A stretch of DNA of 64,000 nucleotides from CAVQWT01 sp963810815 (lineage in GTDB: Bacteria; Pseudomonadota; Gammaproteobacteria; Burkholderiales; Casimicrobiaceae): contig CAWEPB010000004.1 in the NCBI GenBank assembly GCA_963810815.1, positions 310,001 to 374,000 of the forward strand, read 5' to 3'. This document shows, in pieces, positions 54,506-62,990 of this stretch. The notes below the pieces were generated by a model. The model was not told where the DNA came from and searched no databases. It saw only the letters and a program-made list of their open reading frames with translations. The position numbers were made by a program, and so were the translations under genes. The first letter of the stretch is position 1. The number at the start of each line of letters is the position of its first letter.

Positions 54506-54676
54506 GCAAGGCCATTGCCGAAGATTGTCCACAAAAGTACAGTCGATGTCTTGGAATGTCCAGCGCCCCGGCTTCAGGCCCCCATAATTGCCTGATGTAT
54601 ACCGGCACGACGGCGGCGGCATCGCTGCGCCAAGCGGACCCGGTCCACCCCTTTCCACGACATGATGGAGTTTGAA

Positions 54677-55297
54677 ATGAACACCCAGTCCAAAATCGCG
54701 CTCGCACTGATCACCGCGGCCCTGGCCGCGACCACGCTCGCGCAGCAACCCGGCGCCACCGGCGGTGCCATCGTCGCCAGCGAGCCCGGCAAGGCGGCGA
54801 TCGTCGCCGCTGCGGAGATCTCCGCACAGGTCATGGCCATCGACAAGGCGACGCGGACGCTGACCCTGAAGGGACCGAAGGGCGACAGCGTCGACATCGT
54901 CGCGGGCGAGGAAGTGAGGAACTTCGACCAGATCAAGCTCGGCGACTTCGTCGTCGCGCGCTACGCCCAGGCGTTGTCGCTCGAACTGAAGAAGACGAAG
55001 GTCGCCGCCGGCGACGTGACCGTGCGCGAAGAGGCCGGGAAGGCGAAGCCCGGCGAACGGCCGGCCGTTGGCGGCGCGCGGCAGGTCACCGCGATTGCCG
55101 ACGTCACGGCCGTCGATCCCCAGAAGAGCACGATTACGCTGAAGGGGCCGCGGGGCAATGTGGTGACGCTCAATGTGAAGAACCCCGACCAGTTCAAGGT
55201 CGTCAAGAAGGGCGACCAGGTCGAGGTCACCTACACCGAGGCGCTCGCGCTCTCCGTCGAGCCCGCGCCGAAGCCTGCGGCGGCCAAGTCGAAGTGA
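54677..55297 (+). CDS. Periplasmic protein with an internal duplication
   Basis: 206 residues. A signal peptide ends around TTLAQQ. The mature part contains two copies of one module: AIDKATRTLTLKGPKGDSVDI then FDQIKLGDFVVARYAQALSLEL, and AVDPQKSTITLKGPRGNVVTL then FKVVKKGDQVEVTYTEALALSVE. Each looks like a small beta-barrel. GGAG precedes ATG 54677. Function unknown. First of a row of exported proteins on this strand, divergent from the AraC regulator. Confidence 0.75.
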   Translation: MNTQSKIALALITAALAATTLAQQPGATGGAIVASEPGKAAIVAAAEISAQVMAIDKATRTLTLKGPKGDSVDIVAGEEVRNFDQIKLGDFVVARYAQALSLELKKTKVAAGDVTVREEAGKAKPGERPAVGGARQVTAIADVTAVDPQKSTITLKGPRGNVVTLNVKNPDQFKVVKKGDQVEVTYTEALALSVEPAPKPAAAKSK

Positions 55298-55400
55298 GCC
55301 AGTCCGAGATCCGCGGACACGCATTGGCCGGCACCATCGGGATGCCTCGCGAATTGCATCCGATCGCGCCGGCCGACCGACAGTCGGGAGGAAAGTGGAA

Positions 55401-55865
55401 ATGAGGCCACACACTGCGTTGATGTTTGCGCTGACGGTCGCCCTGGCGGGAACCGCGGGTGCGCAGCAGTTCGTCTACCCCGCCAAGGGGCAGTCGCCGC
55501 AGCAGCAGAAGAGCGACGAGGCCGCCTGCCATACCTGGGCGGTGCAGCAAAGCGGATTCGATCCCGCGAAGCCCCCGGCGCAGCCGACCGCCGCCACGCC
55601 GCCGACCACGGCGACCGGCACGACTCCGGGTGCCGGCGCTCGCGGCGCGGCGCGCGGCGCGGTGGTGGGCGAGGTCGTCGGCGGGGACGCGGGCGCGGGT
55701 GCCGCGGCCGGCGCGGCGGTCGCGCGCAGCCAGAGCCGCAAGCAGAACGCGGCAGCCACCCAGCAGGGCCAGCAGCAGGCACAGGCGGCCAACCAGCAGC
55801 AGCAGGCAGCGTTCGCCAAGGCGCGTGCCGCGTGCCTCGAGGGGCGCGGGTACACTGTCAAGTGA
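55401..55865 (+). CDS. Exported glycine-zipper protein
   Basis: 154 residues with a signal peptide (LMFALTVALAGTAGAQQ). A conserved YPAKGQSPQQQKSDEAACHTWA stretch with a Cys is followed by a Gly/Ala zipper (GARGAARGAVVGEVVGGDAG) and a Gln/Ala-rich region, ending with KARAACLEGRGYTVK. YMGG-like glycine-zipper proteins share this layout and associate with the outer membrane. ATG 55401 follows GGGAGGAAAG. Precise role unknown. Confidence 0.75.
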   Translation: MRPHTALMFALTVALAGTAGAQQFVYPAKGQSPQQQKSDEAACHTWAVQQSGFDPAKPPAQPTAATPPTTATGTTPGAGARGAARGAVVGEVVGGDAGAGAAAGAAVARSQSRKQNAAATQQGQQQAQAANQQQQAAFAKARAACLEGRGYTVK

Positions 55866-55937
55866 ACCGCCGCCGCATCGGCCTGGCCGCTGTCGATCGG
55901 CACGATGCGTAACGCGCAACCAGCACTCGGAGCACAC

Positions 55938-57228
55938 ATGACGAACCGTTTTCGTACCCACGCCGCCGTGGATCGCCACAGCCCCTCGCGCTGGCTCGAG
56001 CTGCTGAAGGGGATCTTCCTGCTCGTCTTCGCGGTGAATGCCGTCGCGCAGGCCCCGGCGGCGGCGGGGGGCGCCGCACCACCGCCGTCCGGCGAGGAGC
56101 TGGCCAAGCTCGTCGGCCCGATCGCGCTGTATCCGGACGACCTGGTCGCGATCATCCTGCCCGCCGCGACCAATCCGCTGCAGCTGGTGCAGGCGGACCG
56201 CTATCTCGACAAGCGGAAGGCCGACCCGAAGCTGCCCGTCGACGACAAGTGGGACGACTCGGTCAAGTCGCTGCTCAACTATCCGGACGTCGTGAAGACG
56301 ATGAGCGGCGATCTCGACTGGACCAGCGCGCTGGGCGAAGCGGTCGTCACCGACCAGGGCGCGGTGCTGGACGCCATCCAGGCCTTTCGCCGCAAGGCGC
56401 AGGCCGCGGGCAACCTCAAGTCCGACGCCAAGCAGGTCGTGGTGGTCGAGAAGGAGATCGTCACCATCGCGCCGGCCGATCCGCAGGTGATCTACGTCCC
56501 GCAATACAATCCGTCGACCGTCGTCGTTTACGGCGCGCCTGCCTGGGGCTACTACCCGACGGCCTACCCGTCGTACTACTACCCGTACGCGCCTGGTGCT
56601 GCGCTCGCGGCCGGCGTCGTCTGGGGCGCGGCGATCGGGGCCGCCTGGAGCGGCAACCACTATGGCGCGAACTACGGCGGGGACGCCAACATCAACGTCA
56701 ATCGCAACACCAACATCAACACGGGCGACATCAACCGCGGCGGCGGCGCGAGCCAGCGCCCGGCGAGTGGCGGCGGCACCGCGTGGAAGTCCAACAAGCA
56801 GCCCGGCCAGGTCAGCAGTTCGGTCGGCAAGACCGCCTCGACCGCTCGCGCGGGCGATGCGCGTGCCGGCGGCGGTGGCGGCTACGGGTCGGGCGGCGGC
56901 GCGCGCTGCACGCCCGTCGACGCAGGCTGGCGGCGGCGGCGCGGCAGGTGGTGGTGCGGCGGCGCGCAGCCAGCCGGGCGGTGTCAGCGCGTCGGCGCGC
57001 GACAACTACGGCGGCAGCGGCAGCCGGGGCGGCGGCTCGGGCGGCGACGCCTTCGGCGGCTACGGTTCCGGCTCCGGGCGGCAGACGCAGATGGACAGCT
57101 CCCGCGGTGCGTCGAGCCGCAGCGCGTCGTCCGGTGCGAGCTCGCGTTCGATGTCGAGCGGCGGCGGTGGTGGTGCGCGTGGTGGCGGCGGTGGCGGCGG
57201 CGGGCGCGGCGGCGGTGGCCGTCGTTGA
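55938..57228 (+). CDS. DUF3300 protein with an apparent frameshift in the tail
   Basis: DUF3300 family, exported. After the N-terminal hydrophobic segment, the core LVGPIALYPDDLVAIILPAA to VIYVPQYNPSTVVVYG is intact, followed by a Tyr/Pro-rich stretch and repeats of Asn (NINVNRNTNINTGDIN). At about 56892-56908, in a GC-only tract, the reading shifts by +1; the other frame continues with GGVSASARDNYGGSGSRGGG and ends in a Gly/Arg-rich tail (GGGGGGRGGGGRR), the usual end of DUF3300 proteins. Left uncorrected the frame runs to 57248 with an Arg/Trp-rich, non-family tail. CGGAG precedes the ATG. Function unknown; it commonly pairs with DUF2950. Confidence 0.8.
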
Positions 57229-57244
57229 TGGCAGGAGCATCGTC

Positions 57245-58210
57245 ATGAACCCATTCCGTTCAATCGAGAGCAAGGCCCCAGCCATGAACCTCACCCCCCT
57301 CTGGACGTACCTGCGCCGGCTCGCGCTGGCGCTGTTGGTGGCCATGCCGCTTGCGGCGGCGGCGGCACCGCAGGAAACCTTCGCGACGCCGGAAGCGGCG
57401 GTCGACGCGCTGATGGCCGCACTCAAGGCCGACAGCGATCCGGCGATGATCGGGATCTTCGGCGAAGCGCACAAGGGCCTCATCATCAGCTCCGATCGCG
57501 CGGCAACCAGCGCGACCCGGGCGAAGATCCTCGCGGCGATGCAGACGCTGCGGGTGCTGCAGACGCCGAGTCCGGACCGGCGGGTGCTGGTGATCGGCGA
57601 CGAGGCGTGGCCGGTGCCGATTCCGATCGTGCGAACGGCAGATCGCTGGCGCTTCGCCACCGAGGAAGGCGAGGACGAGCTCATCAACCGCCGCATCGGC
57701 GGCAACGAGCGCAACGCCATCTACGTGCTGCGGGCGTACATCGACGCCCAGCGCGCCTACGCGGCGCGCGATCGCGACGGCGACGGCGTGCTGCAGTACG
57801 CGCAGAAGGTGGCCAGCACACCGGGCAAGCGCGACGGGCTGTACTGGCCCGCCGACACCGCGAAGGGCGAAGAGGCGAGCCCATTCGGGCCCCTGCTCGC
57901 CGAAAGCTCGGCCTACCTCAAGGGTCACGCGGCGGGCGACGCCTACCGCGGCTACCACTTCAGGATCCTGACGCGCCAGGGCAAGAATGCCCCCGGCGGC
58001 GCCTACAGCTACGTGATCAACGGCCGCATGATCGCCGGCTTCGCGATGGTGGCGTTTCCGGCCGTCTACGGCGAGACCGGCGTGATGACGTTCATCGTCA
58101 ACCACAACGGCAAGGTGTTCGAACGGGACCTCGGCAAGAACTCCACCGCCATCGGCGCGAACATGACGGCGTTCGACCTCGGCGCCGGGTGGAAGGAAGT
58201 CGCACCCTGA
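57245..58210 (+). CDS. DUF2950 protein
   Basis: 321 residues with a signal peptide (RLALALLVAMPLAAAAAPQETF). DUF2950 hallmarks include FATPEAAVDALMAALKADS, DGLYWPADTAKGEEASPFGPL and GAYSYVINGRMIAGFAMVAFP. Exported, function unknown. AGGAG precedes ATG 57245, 17 bp after the DUF3300 stop, matching the common DUF3300-DUF2950 pairing. Confidence 0.88.
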   Translation: MNPFRSIESKAPAMNLTPLWTYLRRLALALLVAMPLAAAAAPQETFATPEAAVDALMAALKADSDPAMIGIFGEAHKGLIISSDRAATSATRAKILAAMQTLRVLQTPSPDRRVLVIGDEAWPVPIPIVRTADRWRFATEEGEDELINRRIGGNERNAIYVLRAYIDAQRAYAARDRDGDGVLQYAQKVASTPGKRDGLYWPADTAKGEEASPFGPLLAESSAYLKGHAAGDAYRGYHFRILTRQGKNAPGGAYSYVINGRMIAGFAMVAFPAVYGETGVMTFIVNHNGKVFERDLGKNSTAIGANMTAFDLGAGWKEVAP

Positions 58211-58245
58211 GGATTCCGGTCCCGTTCCGGCCAAGGATGCGATAG

Positions 58246-58825
58246 ATGTCGCGCTGGCGCACGAGCTTGGTTTCGCTGTGCGCCCGGCTGTCGGTCCTCG
58301 TTGTCGGACTCGTTGCGCTGGCCGGCTGCTCGCCTGGGGGCCCGGCGCCGGAGTCGCCGCTTGCCCCGGCCGAGTGGCACGAGTTCCAGGGAACGTGGAC
58401 CGCAACCGGCAGCCGGCACACGATGCCGCTCGGTGTCGATCGGCGGACCTCCATCGCCAATTTCGAGGGCACGCTGCTGCTCGCCGGACCCGGGCGACCG
58501 GGGGTGGGATTCCGCGCGGAGGCGATCGTGCTCAACGACAGCGCCACCGGCATGGTCGGCCGTGCGGTCTGGACCGATGAGCACGGCGACCAGGCCTACA
58601 GCGAACTGCGCGGCGACGGCACGGCGACCGGAAACCGGATCGAGGGCACCTTCGTCGGCGGGACCGGACGCTACGCGGGCGCCACGGGCACCTACCGGTT
58701 CTCGTGGCGATTCGTGCTCGAGGCGGAGGACGGGACCGTGCAGGGCAGTTCGGTGGGCCTCAGCGGCCGGGTGCGCGTCGGCGCGCCGCCGGCCACGCCC
58801 CAGCGCCGGAGTCGCGCGGCCATGA
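58246..58825 (+). CDS. Lipoprotein of unknown function, stop lost by apparent frameshift
   Basis: Begins MSRWRTSLVSLCARLSVLVV and has lipobox LAGC (ALAGCSPGG). The mature domain, about 150 residues, is beta-rich with an internal repeat of FEGTLLLAGPG-type and GDGTATGNRIEGTFVGGTGRYAGATGTY strands, resembling allene-oxide-cyclase-like barrels. As read, the frame has no stop and runs into the next gene. Removing one C from the CCCC at 58798-58801 gives the ending ATPSAGVARP and a TGA at 58823-58825 that overlaps the next ATG. Exact function unknown. Confidence 0.65.
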
Positions 58826-60226
58826 CCGAGCCCCGCCCTGCTCGTCAAGCGCGCACTGCCCTTCGCGCTGGCGCTCGGCATCTGGTTCGCGCCGGTTCCG
58901 GCAGGGCTCACCGCACCGGCCTGGCACCTGTTCGCGATCTTCGTCGCGTCGATCGCCGCGGTGCTGGTGGGCGCGTTCCCGCTCCTCACGTCCACGATGC
59001 TGGCGGTGGCGGCCGCGGTGATGACCGGCACGCTCTCGCCGGCGAAGGCCTTCGCCGGCTTCGCCAACGCGAGCGTGCTGCTGGTGGTGATCGCCTTTCT
59101 CGTCGCGCAGGCGGTCGTGAAATCGGGTCTCGGGCAGCGCATCAGCCTGTTCATGGTCAGCCGCTTCGGCCGGTCGTCGCTGGGGCTCGCGTACAGCATC
59201 GTGCTCACGGACGCCGTGATCGCGCCGGCGTTCCCGAGCAACACCGCGCGCGGGGGCGTGCTGTTCCCGATCGTGCTGTCGGTGGCGCAGGGGTCGGGCT
59301 CGCGGCCCGACGACCCCGAGGGCCGCCGGCTGGGCGGCTACCTGATGTTCTGCGCGATGGCGAGCCTCGCGGTCTCGTCCGCGCTCTGGATGACGGCCAC
59401 GTCGGCCAACCCGATCGGCATCCAGATCGTGCGGGAGTTCGGGCTGGAGATCGGCTTCGGCAAATGGCTCCTCGTCGCCTCGGTGCCGGCTCTGACCGCG
59501 ATCCTGCTGCTGCCCAGGGTCGTCGCGCGGATCTTCCCGCCCGGTGTGGGCGAGACGCCGGAGGCCCCGGTCGCCGCGCGCAAGGCGCTCGCGGCGCTGG
59601 GACCGCTGACCCGCGACGAGCGGATCACCGCGGTGGCGTTCGCGCTGATGGTGTCCGGCTGGATCTTCGCCGACGCGCTGAAGATCAACGTGACCAGCAT
59701 CGCCTTCGCCGGGCTCGGCCTGCTGCTGATGACCAACGTGCTGACGCTGGACGACATCGCGGCGCAGGGCGACACGCTCACGACGTTCCTCTGGCTGGCG
59801 GTCCTGTTCGCCTTGAGCGGGCAGTTGAACGAGCTCGGGTTCATGGGCTACGCCGGCCAGCGCCTCGCGTCGCACATGGGCGGCCTGTCGTGGCCGGTGA
59901 CGTATCTGACGCTGGTCGTGCTGTATGTCGCGATCCACTACATGTTCGTGAGCCAGTCGTCGCAGGTCCTGGCGCTCCTGGGCATCTTCCTCGACGTGGG
60001 AATCCGCGGCGGGGTCCCGGCCCCGCTGATGGCGTTCGCGCTGCTGTTCGCGAGCAGCTACTTCTCGGTCATCACGCCGCAGGGCGGCAGCCAGAACGTC
60101 ATCTTCGTCGGCAGCGGCTACCTCACGCAGCGCGAGCTCTACCGGCTCGGGCTGCTGATGACGCTCTTCTTCCTGGCCGTGTTCCTCGCGGTCGGAACGG
60201 CCTGGATTCTCCTGATCACCCGGTGA
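58822..60226 (+). CDS. DASS-family anion symporter with an apparent frameshift at the start
   Basis: SLC13/CitT-type inner-membrane transporter for di- or tricarboxylates. The intact frame from GTG 58961 carries FPSNTARGGVLFPIVLS and TATSANPIGIQI, the family substrate/Na+ motifs, and about 11 helices. The true N-terminus lies upstream: removing one C from the CCCC at 58831-58834 joins ATG 58822 as MTEPALLVKRALPFALALGI to the main frame, giving 467 residues, the normal length. The ATG overlaps the corrected lipoprotein stop as ATGA. Substrate unknown. Confidence 0.85.
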
Positions 60227-60325
60227 CCGGGGCCGGGGATACGCGGAACCCCTTGGGCGCCCCGGCGTCGCGCCTCGACCCGCCGCAGGAAAGATCTGAC
60301 GCTGTCCGACTCGCGCCGGCGGTCG

Positions 60326-60982
60326 TCAGCGCGAGGGCAGCGAAACGGCGGCGAGGTCGCGGGCCAGTTCGGCCACGATGTCACCCAGCGCTTCCGACAG
60401 CGCGGCTGAGTGGGCATCGGCGGTTTTGCTTGCGACGGGGATGCGCCGGCGGTACTCCTTCGACCAGAAGGGCGTCAGCGTCGCCGCGTCGGCGCGGGTG
60501 AGGTACCAGGTGATCGCGAGCTCCGCCGCCGGCTTGCCCGGATCGCGGCGGTCGCCGTAGAGGGCGCTGACGAAGCCGTCGAGCACCCAGTCGCCGTCGG
60601 CGGCCGCACCGGGCGGGATGACGCGCGTGAACACGCGGGCGCCCTCGAGGGCGCGCGCGGTCGCCTCGCCGATCATCGGCGACGGCGCCACCAGGAATTC
60701 GGTGTAGAAGTCCGCTTCGTACCTGAGTTCCGATTCGCGGAAGACCAGCGCCTTGCCGCGGTAAGGCGCCGCGACGCCGACGGTGCCGACGCGCAGGGTG
60801 CCCGGCTGCGGCTTGGCCGCCGGCGCCGGGGTGGCCGCCTCGAGCAGGAAAACCTGCTTCACCGGCGCGGGGCGCGACAGCGAGCAGCCGGCGACCAGCA
60901 GGCTCGCGGCCAGCCATGCCAGCGTCTTGGCGAAGGCCGGGAATGGCGCGCGCGGCGCGGGCATCGTAGGGGCGGTCATCAT
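60326..60982 (-). CDS. PqiC-like auxiliary lipoprotein of an MCE transporter
   Basis: 218 residues. Lipobox VAGC (LLVAGCSLSRPAPV). The domain with RVGTVGVAAPYRGKALVFRES and YEADFYTEFLVAPSPMIGEA is the ABC-type transport auxiliary lipoprotein (PqiC/YmbA) family. It would sit in the outer membrane facing the MCE protein and help pass lipids. Its start overlaps the stop of the MCE gene (ATGATG arrangement). Last gene of the Mla-like operon. Confidence 0.88.
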   Translation of the reverse strand: MMTAPTMPAPRAPFPAFAKTLAWLAASLLVAGCSLSRPAPVKQVFLLEAATPAPAAKPQPGTLRVGTVGVAAPYRGKALVFRESELRYEADFYTEFLVAPSPMIGEATARALEGARVFTRVIPPGAAADGDWVLDGFVSALYGDRRDPGKPAAELAITWYLTRADAATLTPFWSKEYRRRIPVASKTADAHSAALSEALGDIVAELARDLAAVSLPSR

Positions 60983-62043
60983 TGGCCTTCCAGCGGTCGC
61001 GGCGGCTCGCCGAAGATCACGTGCGCCGGGTAGCGCTTGGTGTCCTCGGTCAGGTCGCGCAGGTTGTCGGTGATCTGCCGCAGGTTCTCGACGGTGGCCG
61101 CGAGATCGGCCTCGCCGCCGCCGAGAATCCGGTCGATCCGGCCGAGGGTGCGCGACATCGACTGCAGCGTCTTCGGCAGCGCCGGATCCTCGGTGAGCGT
61201 CCGCAGCCGCGCCATCGTGGCGCCGGCATCCTCGGGCAGCTTCTGCAGCGCCGGGCTGCCCAGCGTCTTGCGCAGCTCGGCGTTGGACGCGCGCAGCTCG
61301 GCGAGCAGCGCCACCGCCTCGTCCGAGACTTTCCCGAGCTTGGCACCGTCGAGCGCGGTTTCCATCTTGCCGAGGACCCGGTCGGCGCGCTGCGCCAGCA
61401 CCTTGGTGTCGATCGCCCCGACCCGCTCGTTGGTGAGGACGAGCAGCCGGTTGAGATTGCCCACGATGCCTTCGACGTCGAGGTCGTGCAGCCGCGTGAT
61501 CAGCTCCGACGCCGCGTTGACGAACTGCAGCACCGTCGAGCGAGAGCTCGGGATGTAGAAGTTCTCGGGCTCCCAGTCGATCGGAAGCACCGGGTTCTTC
61601 TGCGGGTCCACGTAGTCGAGCTCGAGGTAGTTGGTCCCGGTGATCCCCTGGGGCGCGAGCCGCGCGCGCAGGCCGCGCTCGACCTCGGCCTTGGCGTTTT
61701 CCGGGCTGGTGATTTCGCTGGCGGCGCGGCCGCCGAGCAGCTTCGGCTGCAGCTTGGCCTCGACCATCACGTAGCGCTTGCGCTCGGCAAGCGGCCGGTC
61801 GGACAGGGAGGGATAGACGACGTGGGTGAAGCCGATCTTCGTGACCTCCCCGATCACGACGCCGCGATACTTGACCTTCGATCCGATGTCGAGGCCCTGC
61901 ACCGACTCGTCGAAATAGGTCTCGAAGGTGATCCGCGGCTGGAACCAGCGCCCGCTGCCGACGACCAGCAGCACCACGATCGCGGCACCCATCGCCCCCA
62001 GCACGAACAGGCCCAGCTTGAAGTAGTTGGCTCGCACACTCAC
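60979..62043 (-). CDS. mlaD: MlaD-family MCE protein
   Basis: 354 residues. One N-terminal transmembrane helix (FKLGLFVLGAMGAAIVVLLVV), then the MCE domain ITFETYFDESVQGLDIGSKVKYRGVVIGEV to about residue 120, then a long helical tail with two heptad-like stretches. It forms the periplasmic lipid channel of an Mla/Pqi-type system. Longer than E. coli MlaD (183), closer to MlaD-like proteins in which the tail builds a tunnel. The gap to mlaF (148 bp) contains a repeat. Confidence 0.9.
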   Translation of the reverse strand: MSVRANYFKLGLFVLGAMGAAIVVLLVVGSGRWFQPRITFETYFDESVQGLDIGSKVKYRGVVIGEVTKIGFTHVVYPSLSDRPLAERKRYVMVEAKLQPKLLGGRAASEITSPENAKAEVERGLRARLAPQGITGTNYLELDYVDPQKNPVLPIDWEPENFYIPSSRSTVLQFVNAASELITRLHDLDVEGIVGNLNRLLVLTNERVGAIDTKVLAQRADRVLGKMETALDGAKLGKVSDEAVALLAELRASNAELRKTLGSPALQKLPEDAGATMARLRTLTEDPALPKTLQSMSRTLGRIDRILGGGEADLAATVENLRQITDNLRDLTEDTKRYPAHVIFGEPPRPLEGQ

Positions 62044-62086
62044 GGTCGGCTCACGGTCGGTTGAAACGGGCTCGCTGGACTGCGTT

Positions 62087-62193
62087 CGCGCTGCGCACTA
62101 CGGCTTTCGCCCTCGGGACGACCCGTCGGGCTCACAGGAAGACCTTCGTGCTGCGCACTCCGGTATTCGCCCTTGGGGCGGCCCGGCGGGCTC
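62087..62193 (-). repeat. Two imperfect 46-bp direct repeats
   Basis: Copies at 62087-62132 and 62147-62193 share core patterns GCTGCGCACT, TTCGCCCT and CGGGCTCA. The second runs into the mlaF stop codon. On the minus strand both begin TGAGCCCG and contain GGGCGAA and AGTGCGCAGC. A third partial copy (GAGCCCGTTTC) lies near 62067-62077. Repeats of this type (reading SPxGRPxGExRSAQxE) recur in betaproteobacterial intergenic DNA. Likely a dispersed, non-coding element. Confidence 0.6.
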
Positions 62194-62989
62194 ATGCCGC
62201 CGCCACTTCGGGTTCGCGGTTGAAGAAGGCGTGCACCCGGGGGTCGGTGCTCTCGTCGCGCAGCCGCCGCGGATCGCCCTCGGCGATGATACCTTTGGCG
62301 CGCTTGTCGAGGAGGATCACGCGATCGACGGCCGCGAAGATGCTGGCAAGGTCGTGGGTGACCATGACGAAGGTCACGCCGAGGCTCTCGGCCAGCCGGC
62401 GGATCAGCGCGTCGAGCGACGCCGCGGTGATCGGATCGAGCCCCGACGACGGCTCGTCGAGGAACAGGATCGCCGGGTCGAGCGCCATCGCGCGTGCGAT
62501 CGCCGCGCGCTTCTGCATGCCGCCCGAGAGTTCCGCGGGCATGTGGCCGGTGGCGGCGGACAGCCCGACCAGCTCGAGTTTCATACGCGCGATGAGGTCG
62601 ATCGCCTCGTCGGGCAGGTCGGTGTACACCTCCAGCGGCAGCCGCACGTTCTCGAGCAGCGTCATCGACCCGAACAGCGCACCGGACTGGTACATGACGC
62701 CGACCTTGCGCAGGATGTCGTAGCGGACGGCCCCGTCGGCGGTGACCATGTCGTCGCCGTCGATCCAGACGTGACCGGCGATGGCCGGGCACAGGCCGAT
62801 CATGTGCTTGAGCAGCGTGGTCTTGCCGCCGCCGGAGCCGCCGAGGATGCCGAACACCTCGCCGCGGCGGATCTCGAAGTTCACGTGCCTGAGGATCGCG
62901 ACGCGGTCGTAGCCGGCGGCGAGATTCTCGACGCGGATGATGGCATCGCCATGGGCATCGGTGCGTGTGGCGAGGTCCCCGGTCGGCAT
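62192..62989 (-). CDS. mlaF: MlaF-type ATPase of an MCE transporter
   Basis: 265-residue ABC ATPase. Walker A GGSGGGKTT, signature ELSGGMQKRAAIARA and Walker B ILFLDEPSSGLDPITAA, the MlaF/Ttg2A pattern. It powers phospholipid movement through MlaE and MlaD. Its ATG is one base after the mlaE-type stop, so the genes are coupled. The C-terminus ends in a repeat element. Confidence 0.93.
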   Translation of the reverse strand: MPTGDLATRTDAHGDAIIRVENLAAGYDRVAILRHVNFEIRRGEVFGILGGSGGGKTTLLKHMIGLCPAIAGHVWIDGDDMVTADGAVRYDILRKVGVMYQSGALFGSMTLLENVRLPLEVYTDLPDEAIDLIARMKLELVGLSAATGHMPAELSGGMQKRAAIARAMALDPAILFLDEPSSGLDPITAASLDALIRRLAESLGVTFVMVTHDLASIFAAVDRVILLDKRAKGIIAEGDPRRLRDESTDPRVHAFFNREPEVAAA

Positions 62990-62990
62990 C

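Noticed and set aside
58246..60226. A natural lipoprotein-DASS transporter fusion
   Set aside because: It would still need one frameshift and would join an exported lipid anchor to a transporter N-terminus. Two C-run corrections give two normal-length genes with the ATGA overlap seen elsewhere here.
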